Part shown: one piece after another, positions 41,394 through 49,934 of the stretch
How the letters are laid out: each line of letters begins with the position of its first letter
Numbering within the stretch: the first letter of the stretch is position 1
Assembly (NCBI RefSeq): GCF_900107585.1
Contig: NZ_FNQM01000007.1
Location: 62,001-126,000 of the forward strand
DNA from: Rubrimonas cliftonensis
GTDB lineage: Bacteria; Pseudomonadota; Alphaproteobacteria; Rhodobacterales; Rhodobacteraceae
DNA: 64,000 bases
Direction: 5' to 3'
Translations under genes and position numbers: made by a program
The notes under the pieces: model-generated
Told to the model about the DNA's origin: nothing
Seen by the model: only the letters and a program-made list of their open reading frames with translations
Databases searched by the model: none

Positions 41394-42256
41394 TGCGCGA
41401 TCTCCTCGTTGCGCCCGCCGCGCATCACCGTGACCCGCGGGCTGATGGCCGGGGGCGCCGGCCCGTCGTCGGCCGGCGCCGCCCGCCCCGAAGCCGCGCG
41501 CGTCGCGGCGGAGACGTCCTGCGCCCAGGTCGGCCCGCTCTCGTCGTCTGGGTCGGGCGCGGCCTCGCCCTCGACGATGAGCGAGCGCAGCGTCAGCGAC
41601 AGCGAGCCGAGGTTGCGCGCCACGGCGATCCGCTCCGCGCCCGCCGACGTGACCTCCAGCGTGATGGTCCGCGGCGCCGCCTCGCGCTCGTCCTCCCGGT
41701 TGCGGGCGGCGAGGGCCCCGCCGAGCCGCTGGTCGACCGCGATCACGCGGGCGTCGCGCAGGATGGTCTCGCTGGCCCAGCGCCGCCCCGGCGCCACGTC
41801 GGCGCCGACCTCGATCTCCTGCGTCAGCAGCAGATCGACCCGGTCTCCGGGGAAGATCAGTCCCGCCGCGCCGGTCACCTCGTTCACCGCCAGCGCCACG
41901 GCGCGGTAGCCCGGCCGCAGCACAGCGGCGAGAAAGCCGTCCTGGCCGGGCGCCAGCAGCGCGGACCGAGGCGCCGGAACGCCTGCTGGCACGGGGGCGA
42001 TGATGACGGCGCCCAGCGGGTCCGACTCTCCCTCCACGATCCAGTCGTCCTCGACGAGCGCCGGTTCGATCGGCGCGAAGGGGGCCCGCGCGTCAGTCAG
42101 GAAGGTGCCCACCACCAGCGGCTCGGCGGCGACGCGCACCCGCGCGCGGGGCGCCTCGATCGCCTCGGCAGCCTGGCGCGGCCCATAGGCGACGTAAACG
42201 ACGCCCGCCGCCGCGATCAGCAGCAGGAGGATCAGAATGCGGGAGAGCGCGCCCAT
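41390..42256 (-). CDS. rcpC: RcpC/CpaB periplasmic pilus protein
   Basis: This 288-residue protein has an N-terminal transmembrane helix (ILILLLLIAAAGVVYVAYG) and a periplasmic SAF-like domain with EPLVVGTFLTDA, then RAVALAVNEVTGAAGLIFPG and DRVDLLLT. CpaB/RcpC proteins stabilise the secretin channel in the periplasm. The start overlaps the tadV stop by one base (TGATG). The C-terminal 40 residues are Ala/Pro/Asp-rich and probably disordered. Confidence 0.92.
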   Translation of the reverse strand: MGALSRILILLLLIAAAGVVYVAYGPRQAAEAIEAPRARVRVAAEPLVVGTFLTDARAPFAPIEPALVEDDWIVEGESDPLGAVIIAPVPAGVPAPRSALLAPGQDGFLAAVLRPGYRAVALAVNEVTGAAGLIFPGDRVDLLLTQEIEVGADVAPGRRWASETILRDARVIAVDQRLGGALAARNREDEREAAPRTITLEVTSAGAERIAVARNLGSLSLTLRSLIVEGEAAPDPDDESGPTWAQDVSAATRAASGRAAPADDGPAPPAISPRVTVMRGGRNEEIAQ

Positions 42257-42729
42257 CAGACCGCTCCCGCCGAGATGATGAGCGCGCCCGCGCCGGCGAT
42301 GGCGACGCCGTAGGGCGCCTGCGCGCGGCGCGCGAGGACTAGCGCAGCCCCGCCCGGCGCGCCGCCCGCCAGCGCGGCGGCGAAGCGCGCCGCCCCGTAG
42401 GCGAGCGCCAGCGCCGCTCCGAACAGGCTCGTGAGCAGCAGGAAATCGGGGACGGCCGCGACCGGCAGCCACAGCGTCGCCGCCGCGGCCAGCTTGACGT
42501 CGCCGCCGCCCATCGCCCCAACGAAGAACAGAGCCGCGCCGCCGGCGAACACCGCCGCCGCCGCAAGTGCGGTCGCGCCGAAGCCCGCAGGCCCCATGTG
42601 CCACACGCTCCACGCCGCGCCCGAGATCGCCAGCGCGACGCTCACAGCGTCGGGGATCAGCCGGCGCGCCGCGTCGCACGCGGCGGCGGCGGCGAGTAGA
42701 CCAAGCGCGATGATCGACGGTTGCTCCAA
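42256..42729 (-). CDS. tadV: TadV/CpaA prepilin peptidase
   Basis: This 157-residue integral membrane aspartyl protease cleaves Flp and minor pilin leaders. The two catalytic aspartates appear in CDAARRLIPDAVSV (first region) and the GxGD-like motif AMGGGDVKLAAA. Five to six helices are present. It lacks the N-terminal methylase domain of PilD, as is normal for TadV. It is the second gene of the flp-tad operon. Confidence 0.92.
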   Translation of the reverse strand: MEQPSIIALGLLAAAAACDAARRLIPDAVSVALAISGAAWSVWHMGPAGFGATALAAAAVFAGGAALFFVGAMGGGDVKLAAAATLWLPVAAVPDFLLLTSLFGAALALAYGAARFAAALAGGAPGGAALVLARRAQAPYGVAIAGAGALIISAGAV

Positions 42730-42766
42730 GTCGGTCGTCCTTTGTCGGGCGTACTACCCAGCCATG

Positions 42767-42791
42767 GGCCGCGGCGTCGCGCGCCGCGGCC
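42767..42791 (-). terminator. Hairpin between flp and tadV (possible attenuator)
   Basis: A perfect 10-bp GC stem (42767-42776 with 42782-42791) has a 5-base loop and no T-run. Placed between the pilin gene and the assembly genes, it may partially terminate or protect the flp mRNA. Confidence 0.5.
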
Positions 42792-42825
42792 GCTTCTGTT
42801 CTCGGCGAGCGGGCGCCAGCCCGGG

Positions 42826-43011
42826 CTACTCCGCTGTTGCGGCGGTCAGCGCGGTGATCTGGGCCTGCACGAAGGTGCCGATGCTGTCGTCGACGCTGCC
42901 GAGCGTAGCGGCGAGGCCGACGCCGACGACGCCGATCAGGATCGCATACTCGACGGCGGAGATGCCGCGACGGTCGCAAAGCAGCGCGTGCAGCCGGATC
43001 AGGATGTTCAT
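42826..43011 (-). CDS. flp: Flp/Fap type IVc pilin
   Basis: This 61-residue prepilin has a short basic leader (MNILIRLHALLCDRRG) followed by the Flp motif ISAVEYAILIGVVGVGLAAT. TadV would cut after Gly16, and Glu5 of the mature protein (in AVEYA) is the conserved charged residue. The polar tail is short. It is the major pilus subunit for surface attachment, the first gene of the tad operon on the minus strand, with a hairpin after it. Confidence 0.95.
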   Translation of the reverse strand: MNILIRLHALLCDRRGISAVEYAILIGVVGVGLAATLGSVDDSIGTFVQAQITALTAATAE

Positions 43012-43170
43012 GGTTCGACGCTCCGATTCAAAAGATCTGCAGTCGTCCTAGCCGACAAGGCGTGAAGTTTTGGTTTCACTGCGGCGCCTTGCGCCCTGGA
43101 CGACTTGACAGCCGCCGCCCGCCGCCGCGCTTGACCCGTCGCGGCGCGCGGCGTACTCCCCGCGTCGGTC

Positions 43171-43246
43171 GAGCCGGTAGCTCAGTTGGTAGAGCATTCG
43201 ACTTTTAATCGAACGGCCGTGGGTTCGAGTCCCACCCGGCTCACCA
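43171..43246 (+). tRNA. tRNA-Lys (TTT anticodon)
   Basis: This 76-base tRNA includes an encoded CCA. The acceptor stem GAGCCGG pairs with CCGGCTC. The D-loop contains AGCTCAGTTGGTAGAGC and the T-arm GTGGGTTCGAGTCCCAC. The anticodon loop is CTTTTAA with TTT at 43204-43206. All stems pair well. Confidence 0.98.
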
Positions 43247-43399
43247 CGACCGCGGAAACCCTGAGGCTTCAGAGCAATGGGGCCCGCTCCCGCGAGGCGC
43301 GCCTCCATGCGCGGCGTGTCGGGCACGGACCCGAATCGTTGCGTGCGACGGCCGATCGGCGGAGAATGCCGCTTTGTTCCAGCAGTCGGCGGGTCGCCC

Positions 43400-45031
43400 A
43401 TGTTTTTTGCGCGTTGTCTCGGCGTCGTTCTTTCGACAGCCGCGTTTCTGACCCTGGCGCTAGCCGCCGCCGCCGCGCCCGGAGACGCCGGTAGGCGCGT
43501 CGCGCTCGTGATCGGCAACGGCGCCTACGCCTACAGCCCCGGTCTCGCCAACCCCGCTAACGACGCGCGGGCGATGGCGGCGCTGCTGGAGGGGATGGGA
43601 TTCGAGGTCGTCAACACCGGGCCCGACGGTCCCGGCCTCGTCGATCTCGACCTCGCGGGCATGAACCGCGCCCTGGCGCTCTTCGGGCGGCAGGCCCGCG
43701 GGTCCGAGATCGCCGCGGTGTTCTACGCCGGCCACGGTCTCGAGGTCGGCGGAGTCAACTACCTGCTGCCCGTCGACGCGAGGCTCCAGGATGAGCTCGA
43801 CCTGCCGCTTGAGGCCGTCGATCTCGACACCATGATGCGATTCGCCTCCGTCGCGTCCACCCGCATCGTCCTGCTCGACGCCTGCCGCGACAACCCGCTG
43901 GCCGCGCGCATGACCGTGTCGCAGGGCACGCGCGGCATCGGCCGCGGCCTCGCGCAGATCGACCAGGTCGAGACCGGCTCGCTGCTCGGCTACGCCACCT
44001 CGCCGGGCGCGGTCGCGAGCGACGGCGCCGGCGAGCACAGCCCCTACACCGCCGCGCTTCTGACGCATCTGGGCGCGCGGGGCGTCAGCCTGACAGACGC
44101 GATGACGCGGGTGAACGCCGCGGTGCAGGACGCGACCGGCGGCGCGCAGATCCCATGGATGAACTCGTCGCTGCGCGAGGTCATCCAGCTCGCCGGGCCG
44201 GCGCCGGCCGCCGAGCCCGCCGCCCCACAGCTTTTCGCCGCCCTCGGCGGCGACGGCCAGGACCGGGCGGCCGCCGGCGCGCAGCCGGCGCCGTCTCCGG
44301 TGGACACCGACCTGCTCGACTGGCGGCTTGCGACGCAGATGAACACCGCCGCCGCCTTCCGCGCCTACATCGCCACGCACTGCCCCGGCGGCCATGGCTG
44401 CGCGCTCGCCGAAGCCAGCGTCGCGTCGATGGCGGCTGCCGAAGTGTCCGGCGCCGCCGCTGTCACGACGGCCGAGCGCAAGGCGGCCGCCCTGCATCCA
44501 ACGCTCTTCGACATGGCGGCCCTGACCCAGCCGCAGGACCGCGCCCCGCCTGGCGGCGCGGCTCCCCCGCAGCTCGCGCCGCAGCAGTTCGCCGTCCCGG
44601 CGCCGCCCCAGGTTCAGGCGTCGCCGGAGGCCGCCGCGCTCGCCTACCAGGAAGGTCTGAACCGGTCCGACAGGCTCGACGTGCAGCGGCGGCTCGACCT
44701 CGTCGGCTTCGACCCGCGCGGGGTCGACGGCGTGTTCGGCGCGAACACCTACGCCGCCATCTCGGCGTGGCAGGGCGCGCGCGGCTACGCGGCCACCGGC
44801 GTGCTGGGCGCGCAGCAGCACGCGCACCTTCTCAGCGAGAGCCAGCCGGCCTTCGACGCCTGGCGCGCGCGCGCCGCACGCCAGGCCCGCCAGACCCCGC
44901 AGAAGACCTACCAGCGCGCCGTCGCGCCGAGCGCGACCACCGAGGAAGCGTCGAACCCGAGGGGCGGCACGCTGATCGAGCGATTCCTCGGAGACGTGGG
45001 CGACCTGATCAAGCCCACGCCCACGCGCTGA
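43400..45031 (+). CDS. Secreted caspase-like peptidase with peptidoglycan-binding domain
   Basis: This 543-residue protein has a signal peptide (VLSTAAFLTLALAAAAAP). A caspase/peptidase C14 domain follows (about residues 30-270) with catalytic dyad His112 in FYAGHGLEV and Cys162 in LLDACRDNP. A long Ala/Pro linker with CPGGHGC comes next, then a PG_binding_1-type domain (about 421-470, VQRRLDLVGFDPRGVDGVFG) and a basic tail. Metacaspase-like enzymes cut after Lys/Arg. The start is the first ATG before the signal peptide; upstream in-frame ATGs would bury it. A strong hairpin follows the stop. Confidence 0.88.
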   Translation: MFFARCLGVVLSTAAFLTLALAAAAAPGDAGRRVALVIGNGAYAYSPGLANPANDARAMAALLEGMGFEVVNTGPDGPGLVDLDLAGMNRALALFGRQARGSEIAAVFYAGHGLEVGGVNYLLPVDARLQDELDLPLEAVDLDTMMRFASVASTRIVLLDACRDNPLAARMTVSQGTRGIGRGLAQIDQVETGSLLGYATSPGAVASDGAGEHSPYTAALLTHLGARGVSLTDAMTRVNAAVQDATGGAQIPWMNSSLREVIQLAGPAPAAEPAAPQLFAALGGDGQDRAAAGAQPAPSPVDTDLLDWRLATQMNTAAAFRAYIATHCPGGHGCALAEASVASMAAAEVSGAAAVTTAERKAAALHPTLFDMAALTQPQDRAPPGGAAPPQLAPQQFAVPAPPQVQASPEAAALAYQEGLNRSDRLDVQRRLDLVGFDPRGVDGVFGANTYAAISAWQGARGYAATGVLGAQQHAHLLSESQPAFDAWRARAARQARQTPQKTYQRAVAPSATTEEASNPRGGTLIERFLGDVGDLIKPTPTR

Positions 45032-45032
45032 C

Positions 45033-45067
45033 GGCTTCGCCGGGGCGCGGGCCGCCCCGGCGAAGCC
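45033..45067 (+). terminator. Strong hairpin after the caspase-like gene
   Basis: A perfect 15-bp stem (45033-45047 with 45053-45067) with a 5-base loop starts two bases after the stop codon. No T-run follows, so it may act with Rho or protect the mRNA end. Confidence 0.65.
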
Positions 45068-45628
45068 CCGCAGCCGCCCAGCGCGCCCGGAATGCGTCGC
45101 GAAGCAGGTCGATGCGCGCGCCAGCGCGTCGGCGCACGCTGCGCCGGTGGTTTCGGCGGGCCGTCAGGGCCTTGCCCGACCCGGATCGCCGCCGTTCCCG
45201 CAGGCGGAGGCGACGCCTCGGCCGATAAGGCCAACTCCAGGCGTTCCTCGCGATGCCCGGCGTCCCCTCGTCCGCCGGCGGGCCGCGCGTCGGGGTCGCC
45301 GCAGGCCATGACAGAAATCCCTGCAGAGGCGCCAGCGACGTCCCCCGGCCTCGCCGACGGCGCCGCCCTGCTCCTCGCCCGGCTGGAGGCGGAGAGCGCC
45401 GCGCCGGGCGAACGCGCCGCGCCGGAGGCGCTGCCGGCGCAGGGCCATGCGCTCGTCCGCATCTGCGCCTTCAAGCTCCTGAAAAGGCGCGACTGACGGG
45501 CGTGGTCAGGAATGCCGTCCATGGCCGCCGCCGCGTCAACCGGGGCCATCCCGAGGTGCTGCGCCGGCGCGTCGACCTGATCGACGGCCACTGCGACGCG
45601 CTGGCCGTCGGGCTCCCCTGAGCCGGCG
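45068..45628. other. Long gap with only one weak small frame
   Basis: About 560 bp lie between the caspase hairpin and the end of parC. Apart from the doubtful 62-codon frame at 45308-45496, I see no gene, RNA or repeat that I can support. Frames on both strands are GC-driven and lack ribosome sites. Confidence 0.5.
45308..45496 (+). CDS. Possible 62-residue small protein
   Basis: This short frame starts MTEIPAEAPATSPGLADGAA and ends LVRICAFKLLKRRD, an acidic/alanine-rich start with a basic amphipathic tail. There is no good ribosome site and no family match that I know. It is listed because it lies in a long gene-free stretch; it may be a chance frame in GC-rich DNA. Confidence 0.25.
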   Translation: MTEIPAEAPATSPGLADGAALLLARLEAESAAPGERAAPEALPAQGHALVRICAFKLLKRRD

Positions 45629-47860
45629 TCAGCCGAAGCGGTTGTCGCGCGGGAAGCCGCGCGGCGCCATCCGCCCCGCCGAGCCGCGCTTGCCGACATA
45701 TTCCGCGAGGTCGTCGCCGGCGACGGTGCGGGTGCGCCCGCCGTTCTCCTTCCAGCTCAGGCCCGCCGCCATGTCGATCACCACGGCGTCGCTCAGGGCG
45801 GCGTCCTTGTATTTCTGCAGCCGCACGCCCTTGCCGCGCGTCATCTCCGGCAGTTCCTCCAGCGCGAACACCAGCAGCCGGCGGTTCTCGCCCACCACCG
45901 CCACCGCATCGCCCGCCACCGGCGCGAACACCCGCGCCGTCGCGCCGGGGCCGAGGTTCAGCGCCTGCCTGCCCGCGCGCGTCTGCGCCACGAGATCGAC
46001 CTCCGCCGCCACGAAGCCGTCCCCGGCGGAGGAGGCCAGCAGCCGCTTCTCCCCCGGCTGGTGCTTCACGAGCGCCACGATGTCGTCGTCCTGCGCCAGA
46101 TCGACGATCAGCCGCAGCGGCTCGCCCATGCCGCGCCCGCCGGGCAGAAGATGCGCCGACAGCGTGAACACGCGCCCCGAAGCCGACAGGGCCAGCAGCT
46201 TGTCCGTCGTCTCGGCGTGGAGCGCGAAGCGGGGCCCGTCGCCGTCCCGAAACTTCTGTTCCGCATCGAGCGGCTGATGACCGCGCAGCGCGCGTATCCA
46301 GCCGTTCTGCGAGCAGATCACCGTCACCGGCTCGCGGTCGATCATCGCCTCCGGGCTCGCCGCCTCCACGCTCGGCGCCTCCGCCAGCGCCGTGCGCCGC
46401 GCCCCGCCGGGCGCGTCGCGGCCGAAGCGGCGGTCGGTCTCGCGGATCTCGTCGGCGATGGCGCGCCACTGCGCTTCGTCGGAGCCGAGCAGCGCCTCAA
46501 GCGCCCCGCGCTCGGCGGTCAGCTCGTCGCGCTCGCGCCTGAGCGCCATCTCCTCCAGCCGCCGCAGCGCGCGCAGCCGCAGGTTCAGCACCGCCTCGGC
46601 CTGCACGTCCGTAAGCCCGAACTCGGCCATCATCACCGGCTTGGGCTCATCCTCGGTGCGGATGATCTCGATGACGCGGTCGAGGTTGAGGAAGGCGATG
46701 ATGTAGCCGTCCAGCACCTCCAGCCGCGCCATGATCTTCGCCAGCCGATGCCGCGAGCGCCGCCGCAGCACCTCGCGCCGGTGGTCGAGATAGGCGCGCA
46801 GCAGCTCCTTGAGCGAGCAGACCTTGGGCGTCCGCCCGTCGATCAGCGCGTTCATGTTGAGCGGGAAGCGCAGCTCCAGGTCGCTGAGGCGGAACAGCGT
46901 CTCCATCAGCACCGCGGCGTCCACCGTGCGGGCGCGCGGCTCCAGCACCAGCCGCACGTCCTCGGCGCTCTCGTCGCGCACGTCGGCCAGCAGCGGAACC
47001 TTGCGGGTGGTGACGAGTTCGGCCAGCCGCTCCACGAGCTTCGACTTCTGCACCTGATAGGGGATTTCGGTGACGACGATCTGGTAGACGCCGCGCCCGA
47101 GGTCCTCCACCTGCCAGCGCGCCCTGAGCCGGAAGCCGCCGCGCCCCGTCGCATAGGCCTGCGCGATGGCCTCCGGCGGCTCGACCAGCACGCCGCCGGT
47201 CGGGAAGTCCGGCCCCTGCACCTTCAGCGCCAGCGCGTCGTCGCCAGCCTCGGGGTTGTCGAGCAGCATCAGCAGCGCCGCGCACAGCTCGCCCGCGTTG
47301 TGCGGCGGGATAGAGGTGGCCATGCCGACCGCGATGCCGCTCGCCCCGTTCGCCAGCAGGTTCGGGAAGGCCGCCGGCAGCACGACCGGCTCCTCCTCGG
47401 AGCCGTCATAGGTCGGGCGCATGTCCACCGCGTCGGCGTCGAGCCCGTCGAGCATCGCCGCCGCCACCGCCGTCAGCCGCGCCTCGGTGTAGCGCTGGGC
47501 GGCTGCGTTGTCGCCGTCGATGTTGCCGAAATTGCCCTGTCCGTCGATCAGCGGATACCGAAGACTGAAGTCCTGCGCCGCACGAACCAGCGCATCGTAC
47601 ACGCTCAACTCGCCATGTGGATGAAACTTGCCGATGACATCGCCAACGACGCGCGCCGATTTCTTGAACCCGCTGCCCGGATCGAGCCTCAACTGTCGCA
47701 TCGCAAACAGAACCCGGCGATGCACCGGCTTCAGACCGTCGCGCGCATCGGGCAGCGCGCGGTGCATGATCGTCGAGAGCGCGTATTGCAGGTAGCGCTC
47801 GCCCAGCGCCCGGCTCAGCGGTTCATGCAATATGTCGGGGAGGTCGGGCGTATCGGTCAT
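45629..47860 (-). CDS. parC: DNA topoisomerase IV subunit A
   Basis: This 743-residue type IIA topoisomerase subunit breaks and rejoins DNA to decatenate chromosomes. The catalytic tyrosine is Tyr124 in QRYTEARL. The N-terminal [17 protein letters not shown] and the helix region [16 protein letters not shown] are typical. The C-terminal part is a beta-pinwheel suited to ParC rather than GyrA (no GyrA box seen). At the position of E. coli Ser80 this protein has Leu85. It lies nine bases after the AI-2E-family gene, so it is probably in one operon with it. Confidence 0.93.
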   Translation of the reverse strand: MTDTPDLPDILHEPLSRALGERYLQYALSTIMHRALPDARDGLKPVHRRVLFAMRQLRLDPGSGFKKSARVVGDVIGKFHPHGELSVYDALVRAAQDFSLRYPLIDGQGNFGNIDGDNAAAQRYTEARLTAVAAAMLDGLDADAVDMRPTYDGSEEEPVVLPAAFPNLLANGASGIAVGMATSIPPHNAGELCAALLMLLDNPEAGDDALALKVQGPDFPTGGVLVEPPEAIAQAYATGRGGFRLRARWQVEDLGRGVYQIVVTEIPYQVQKSKLVERLAELVTTRKVPLLADVRDESAEDVRLVLEPRARTVDAAVLMETLFRLSDLELRFPLNMNALIDGRTPKVCSLKELLRAYLDHRREVLRRRSRHRLAKIMARLEVLDGYIIAFLNLDRVIEIIRTEDEPKPVMMAEFGLTDVQAEAVLNLRLRALRRLEEMALRRERDELTAERGALEALLGSDEAQWRAIADEIRETDRRFGRDAPGGARRTALAEAPSVEAASPEAMIDREPVTVICSQNGWIRALRGHQPLDAEQKFRDGDGPRFALHAETTDKLLALSASGRVFTLSAHLLPGGRGMGEPLRLIVDLAQDDDIVALVKHQPGEKRLLASSAGDGFVAAEVDLVAQTRAGRQALNLGPGATARVFAPVAGDAVAVVGENRRLLVFALEELPEMTRGKGVRLQKYKDAALSDAVVIDMAAGLSWKENGGRTRTVAGDDLAEYVGKRGSAGRMAPRGFPRDNRFG

Positions 47861-47869
47861 AGATGTAGC

Positions 47870-48997
47870 TTAGCGCCGGTCCTCGACCGGGTCCAGCGGC
47901 TCCGCCAGCCGCCCCGATCTCGACAGCGCCAGCGCGATGGGCCGCGTGCGCGGGAACTGGCTGAACACGATCATCAGGATCACCGTGATGGGGATGGCGA
48001 GGAACATCCCGGCAGGCCCCCACATCGCGCCCCACACCACCAGCAGCAGCAGGATGACGAAGCCCGAGAGGTTCAGCCGGTCTCCCATCACCCTCGGCAG
48101 CACCACCTCTCCGGCGGTGAACTGGATCGCCGCCAGAACCGGGATGAGGACCAGCAGCCGCGACGGATCCTCGAACTGCAGCAGCGCATAGACGCAGGGG
48201 ATCGCCACGCCGAGGATCGAGCCGATGGTCGGAATGAAGTTCAGCCCGAAGGCGAGAAATCCCCAGAAGGCCGCCCCTGCCACGCCGAAGACCCACAGCG
48301 TCAGCCCCGTCGCGACGCCGACCCCCAGCGAGATCAGCGTCATCAGCCACAGATAGGCGCGCGTCTCGTCGGCGATGTGCTTGAGCGTCGCGCGCAGCCA
48401 CGCGCGGCGCTCGGGGTCGGGCGCCAGCGCGCGCAGCTTGGCCTCGTAGTAGCGCTGATCGACCAGCAGGAACATGACGTAGAGAAACACCAGCGCGACC
48501 CCGCCGACGAGCTCCCGCGCCGCCGACAGCACGCGCGTCAGAACGCCCTCGAGGTCGTAGCCGGAGAGAATCGCCTCCAGATCGATCGGGCCGGCCAGCC
48601 CGACCGCGGCCATCGCCTGATTGGCCGCCGCGAGAAGCCGCTCGTCCACGCCGGCGAGCCCCTCGGTCAGCGCGCCGACGTTGCGCGCGACGATCTGGAT
48701 CACCGCCAGCACGCCGACCAGCAGCACGCCCATCGCCGCGGCGGTGCAGACGGCGCGGGGCAGCGCCGGGGCGCGAAAACTCAGCGCGTCCGCCAGCGCG
48801 TTGATGAGAAACCAGATCAGCACCGCCACGGCGATCGGCGTGAGGTAGGGCCGCCCCAGCGTCAGCGCGGCGATCAGCAGCACGACGAAGCCGAGCCCGT
48901 AGAACAGGTCGCGCAGCGTCATGCGACGCCGGGGGCGATCCGGCTGCGGGGCGGCCGTTTCGTCGGCCTGCGTCTCCAGCGTGGTCTGTCGCGGCAT
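47870..48997 (-). CDS. AI-2E-family transporter
   Basis: This 375-residue polytopic membrane protein of the AI-2E/PerM/TqsA family has eight or so helices, a periplasmic amphipathic segment and the diagnostic FGLNFIPTIGSILGVAIP and TAGEVVLPRVMGDRLNLS segments. It may be an exporter or antiporter; substrate unknown. GGAG lies eight bases before the ATG. It is divergent from the SDR gene across two 21-bp direct repeats and is followed closely by parC. A second family member lies at 9330-10589. Confidence 0.9.
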   Translation of the reverse strand: MPRQTTLETQADETAAPQPDRPRRRMTLRDLFYGLGFVVLLIAALTLGRPYLTPIAVAVLIWFLINALADALSFRAPALPRAVCTAAAMGVLLVGVLAVIQIVARNVGALTEGLAGVDERLLAAANQAMAAVGLAGPIDLEAILSGYDLEGVLTRVLSAARELVGGVALVFLYVMFLLVDQRYYEAKLRALAPDPERRAWLRATLKHIADETRAYLWLMTLISLGVGVATGLTLWVFGVAGAAFWGFLAFGLNFIPTIGSILGVAIPCVYALLQFEDPSRLLVLIPVLAAIQFTAGEVVLPRVMGDRLNLSGFVILLLLVVWGAMWGPAGMFLAIPITVILMIVFSQFPRTRPIALALSRSGRLAEPLDPVEDRR

Positions 48998-49030
48998 GGC
49001 GAAGGCTCCATGGCGTTTGCGCGCGCCAGG

Positions 49031-49077
49031 GGGTTATACCCGCGCGACGAGCCAGAGGGTTATACCCGCGCGACGAG
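49031..49077. promoter_or_regulatory. Two 21-bp direct repeats, probable operator
   Basis: Perfect 21-bp copies at 49031-49051 and 49057-49077 each contain GGGTTATACCC, a near-palindrome. They are 26 bp apart start to start and lie between the divergent AI-2E-family and SDR genes. This is the layout of a regulator site controlling one or both. Confidence 0.6.
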
Positions 49078-49097
49078 AATGTGGAGGCGCAAGGGCG

Positions 49098-49934
49098 ATG
49101 ACGCGCAGCATCCTGATCACCGGCTGCTCATCAGGCATCGGGCTAGACGCGGCCCGCGCCCTGCGCGCGCGCGGCTGGCGCGTGCTCGCGACATGCCGCG
49201 CCGAGGCTGACTGCGAGCGCCTGCGCGGCGAGGGGCTGGAGAGCTTTGCGCTCGACTACGCCGACGAGGGCGGCGTTCTCGCCGCCGCCGCGACGGCGCT
49301 GGAGCGCACGGACGGCCGCCTCGACGCGACGTTCCACAACGGGGCCTACGCCATTCCCGGCTTCATCGAGGATCTGCCTACCGACGCGCTGCGCGCGATC
49401 TTCGAGGCGAACTTCATCGGCTGGCACGTCCTGACGCGGGCGCTGCTGCCGGCCATGCGCGCCCACGCCGCCGCCGGGGGGGGCGGCCGGCTCGTGTTCT
49501 GCTCCTCGGTGCTGGGCTTCGCGCCGGTGCGCTGGCGCGGCGCCTATGTCGCCACGAAGCACGCGCTGGAGGGCTACGCCGACGTGCTGCGCCTGGAGCT
49601 GCGCGGCGAGCCGCTGCGCGTCAGCCTGATCGAGCCCGGCCCCGTCGCGACAAGGTTCAACGAGAACGCGCGCGCCCAGTTCGCCCGCTGGATCGACCGC
49701 GACGCCTCGGCCCGGCGCGCCGACTACGCCGCCATCGACGCCCGCTACGGCGAGAATGCGAAGGAAAACGCCTTCTCCCTGCCGCCGGCCGCAGTCACGC
49801 GGAAGCTCGTCCACGCCGTCGAGAGCCCGCGGCCGAAGGCGCGCTACTACGTGACGACGCCGACCTATGCGGTGGCGGCGCTCAAGCGGCTGGCGCCGCG
49901 CGCCGCGCTCGACTGGCTGATGGCGAAGCAATGA
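49098..49934 (+). CDS. Short-chain dehydrogenase/reductase
   Basis: This 278-residue classical SDR has NAD(P)-binding TGCSSGIG at residues 8-15, HNGAYAIPG in place of the usual NNAG, catalytic serine in CSSVLGFAPV, and YVATKHALEGY with the Tyr/Lys pair. The substrate is unknown. A run of eight G at 49476-49483 encodes part of AAAGGGGR and could be prone to slippage. The stop overlaps the DUF2254 start (ATGA). Confidence 0.92.
   Translation: MTRSILITGCSSGIGLDAARALRARGWRVLATCRAEADCERLRGEGLESFALDYADEGGVLAAAATALERTDGRLDATFHNGAYAIPGFIEDLPTDALRAIFEANFIGWHVLTRALLPAMRAHAAAGGGGRLVFCSSVLGFAPVRWRGAYVATKHALEGYADVLRLELRGEPLRVSLIEPGPVATRFNENARAQFARWIDRDASARRADYAAIDARYGENAKENAFSLPPAAVTRKLVHAVESPRPKARYYVTTPTYAVAALKRLAPRAALDWLMAKQ

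Noticed and set aside
43048-43518. Minus-strand frame across the tRNA region
   Set aside because: It translates the antisense of tRNA-Lys (THGRSIKSRMLYQLSYR), a well-known false protein signature.
45497-45621. Small plus-strand frame just before the parC end
   Set aside because: No start codon with ribosome site, Arg-rich random-looking product, antisense to the likely parC 3' region.
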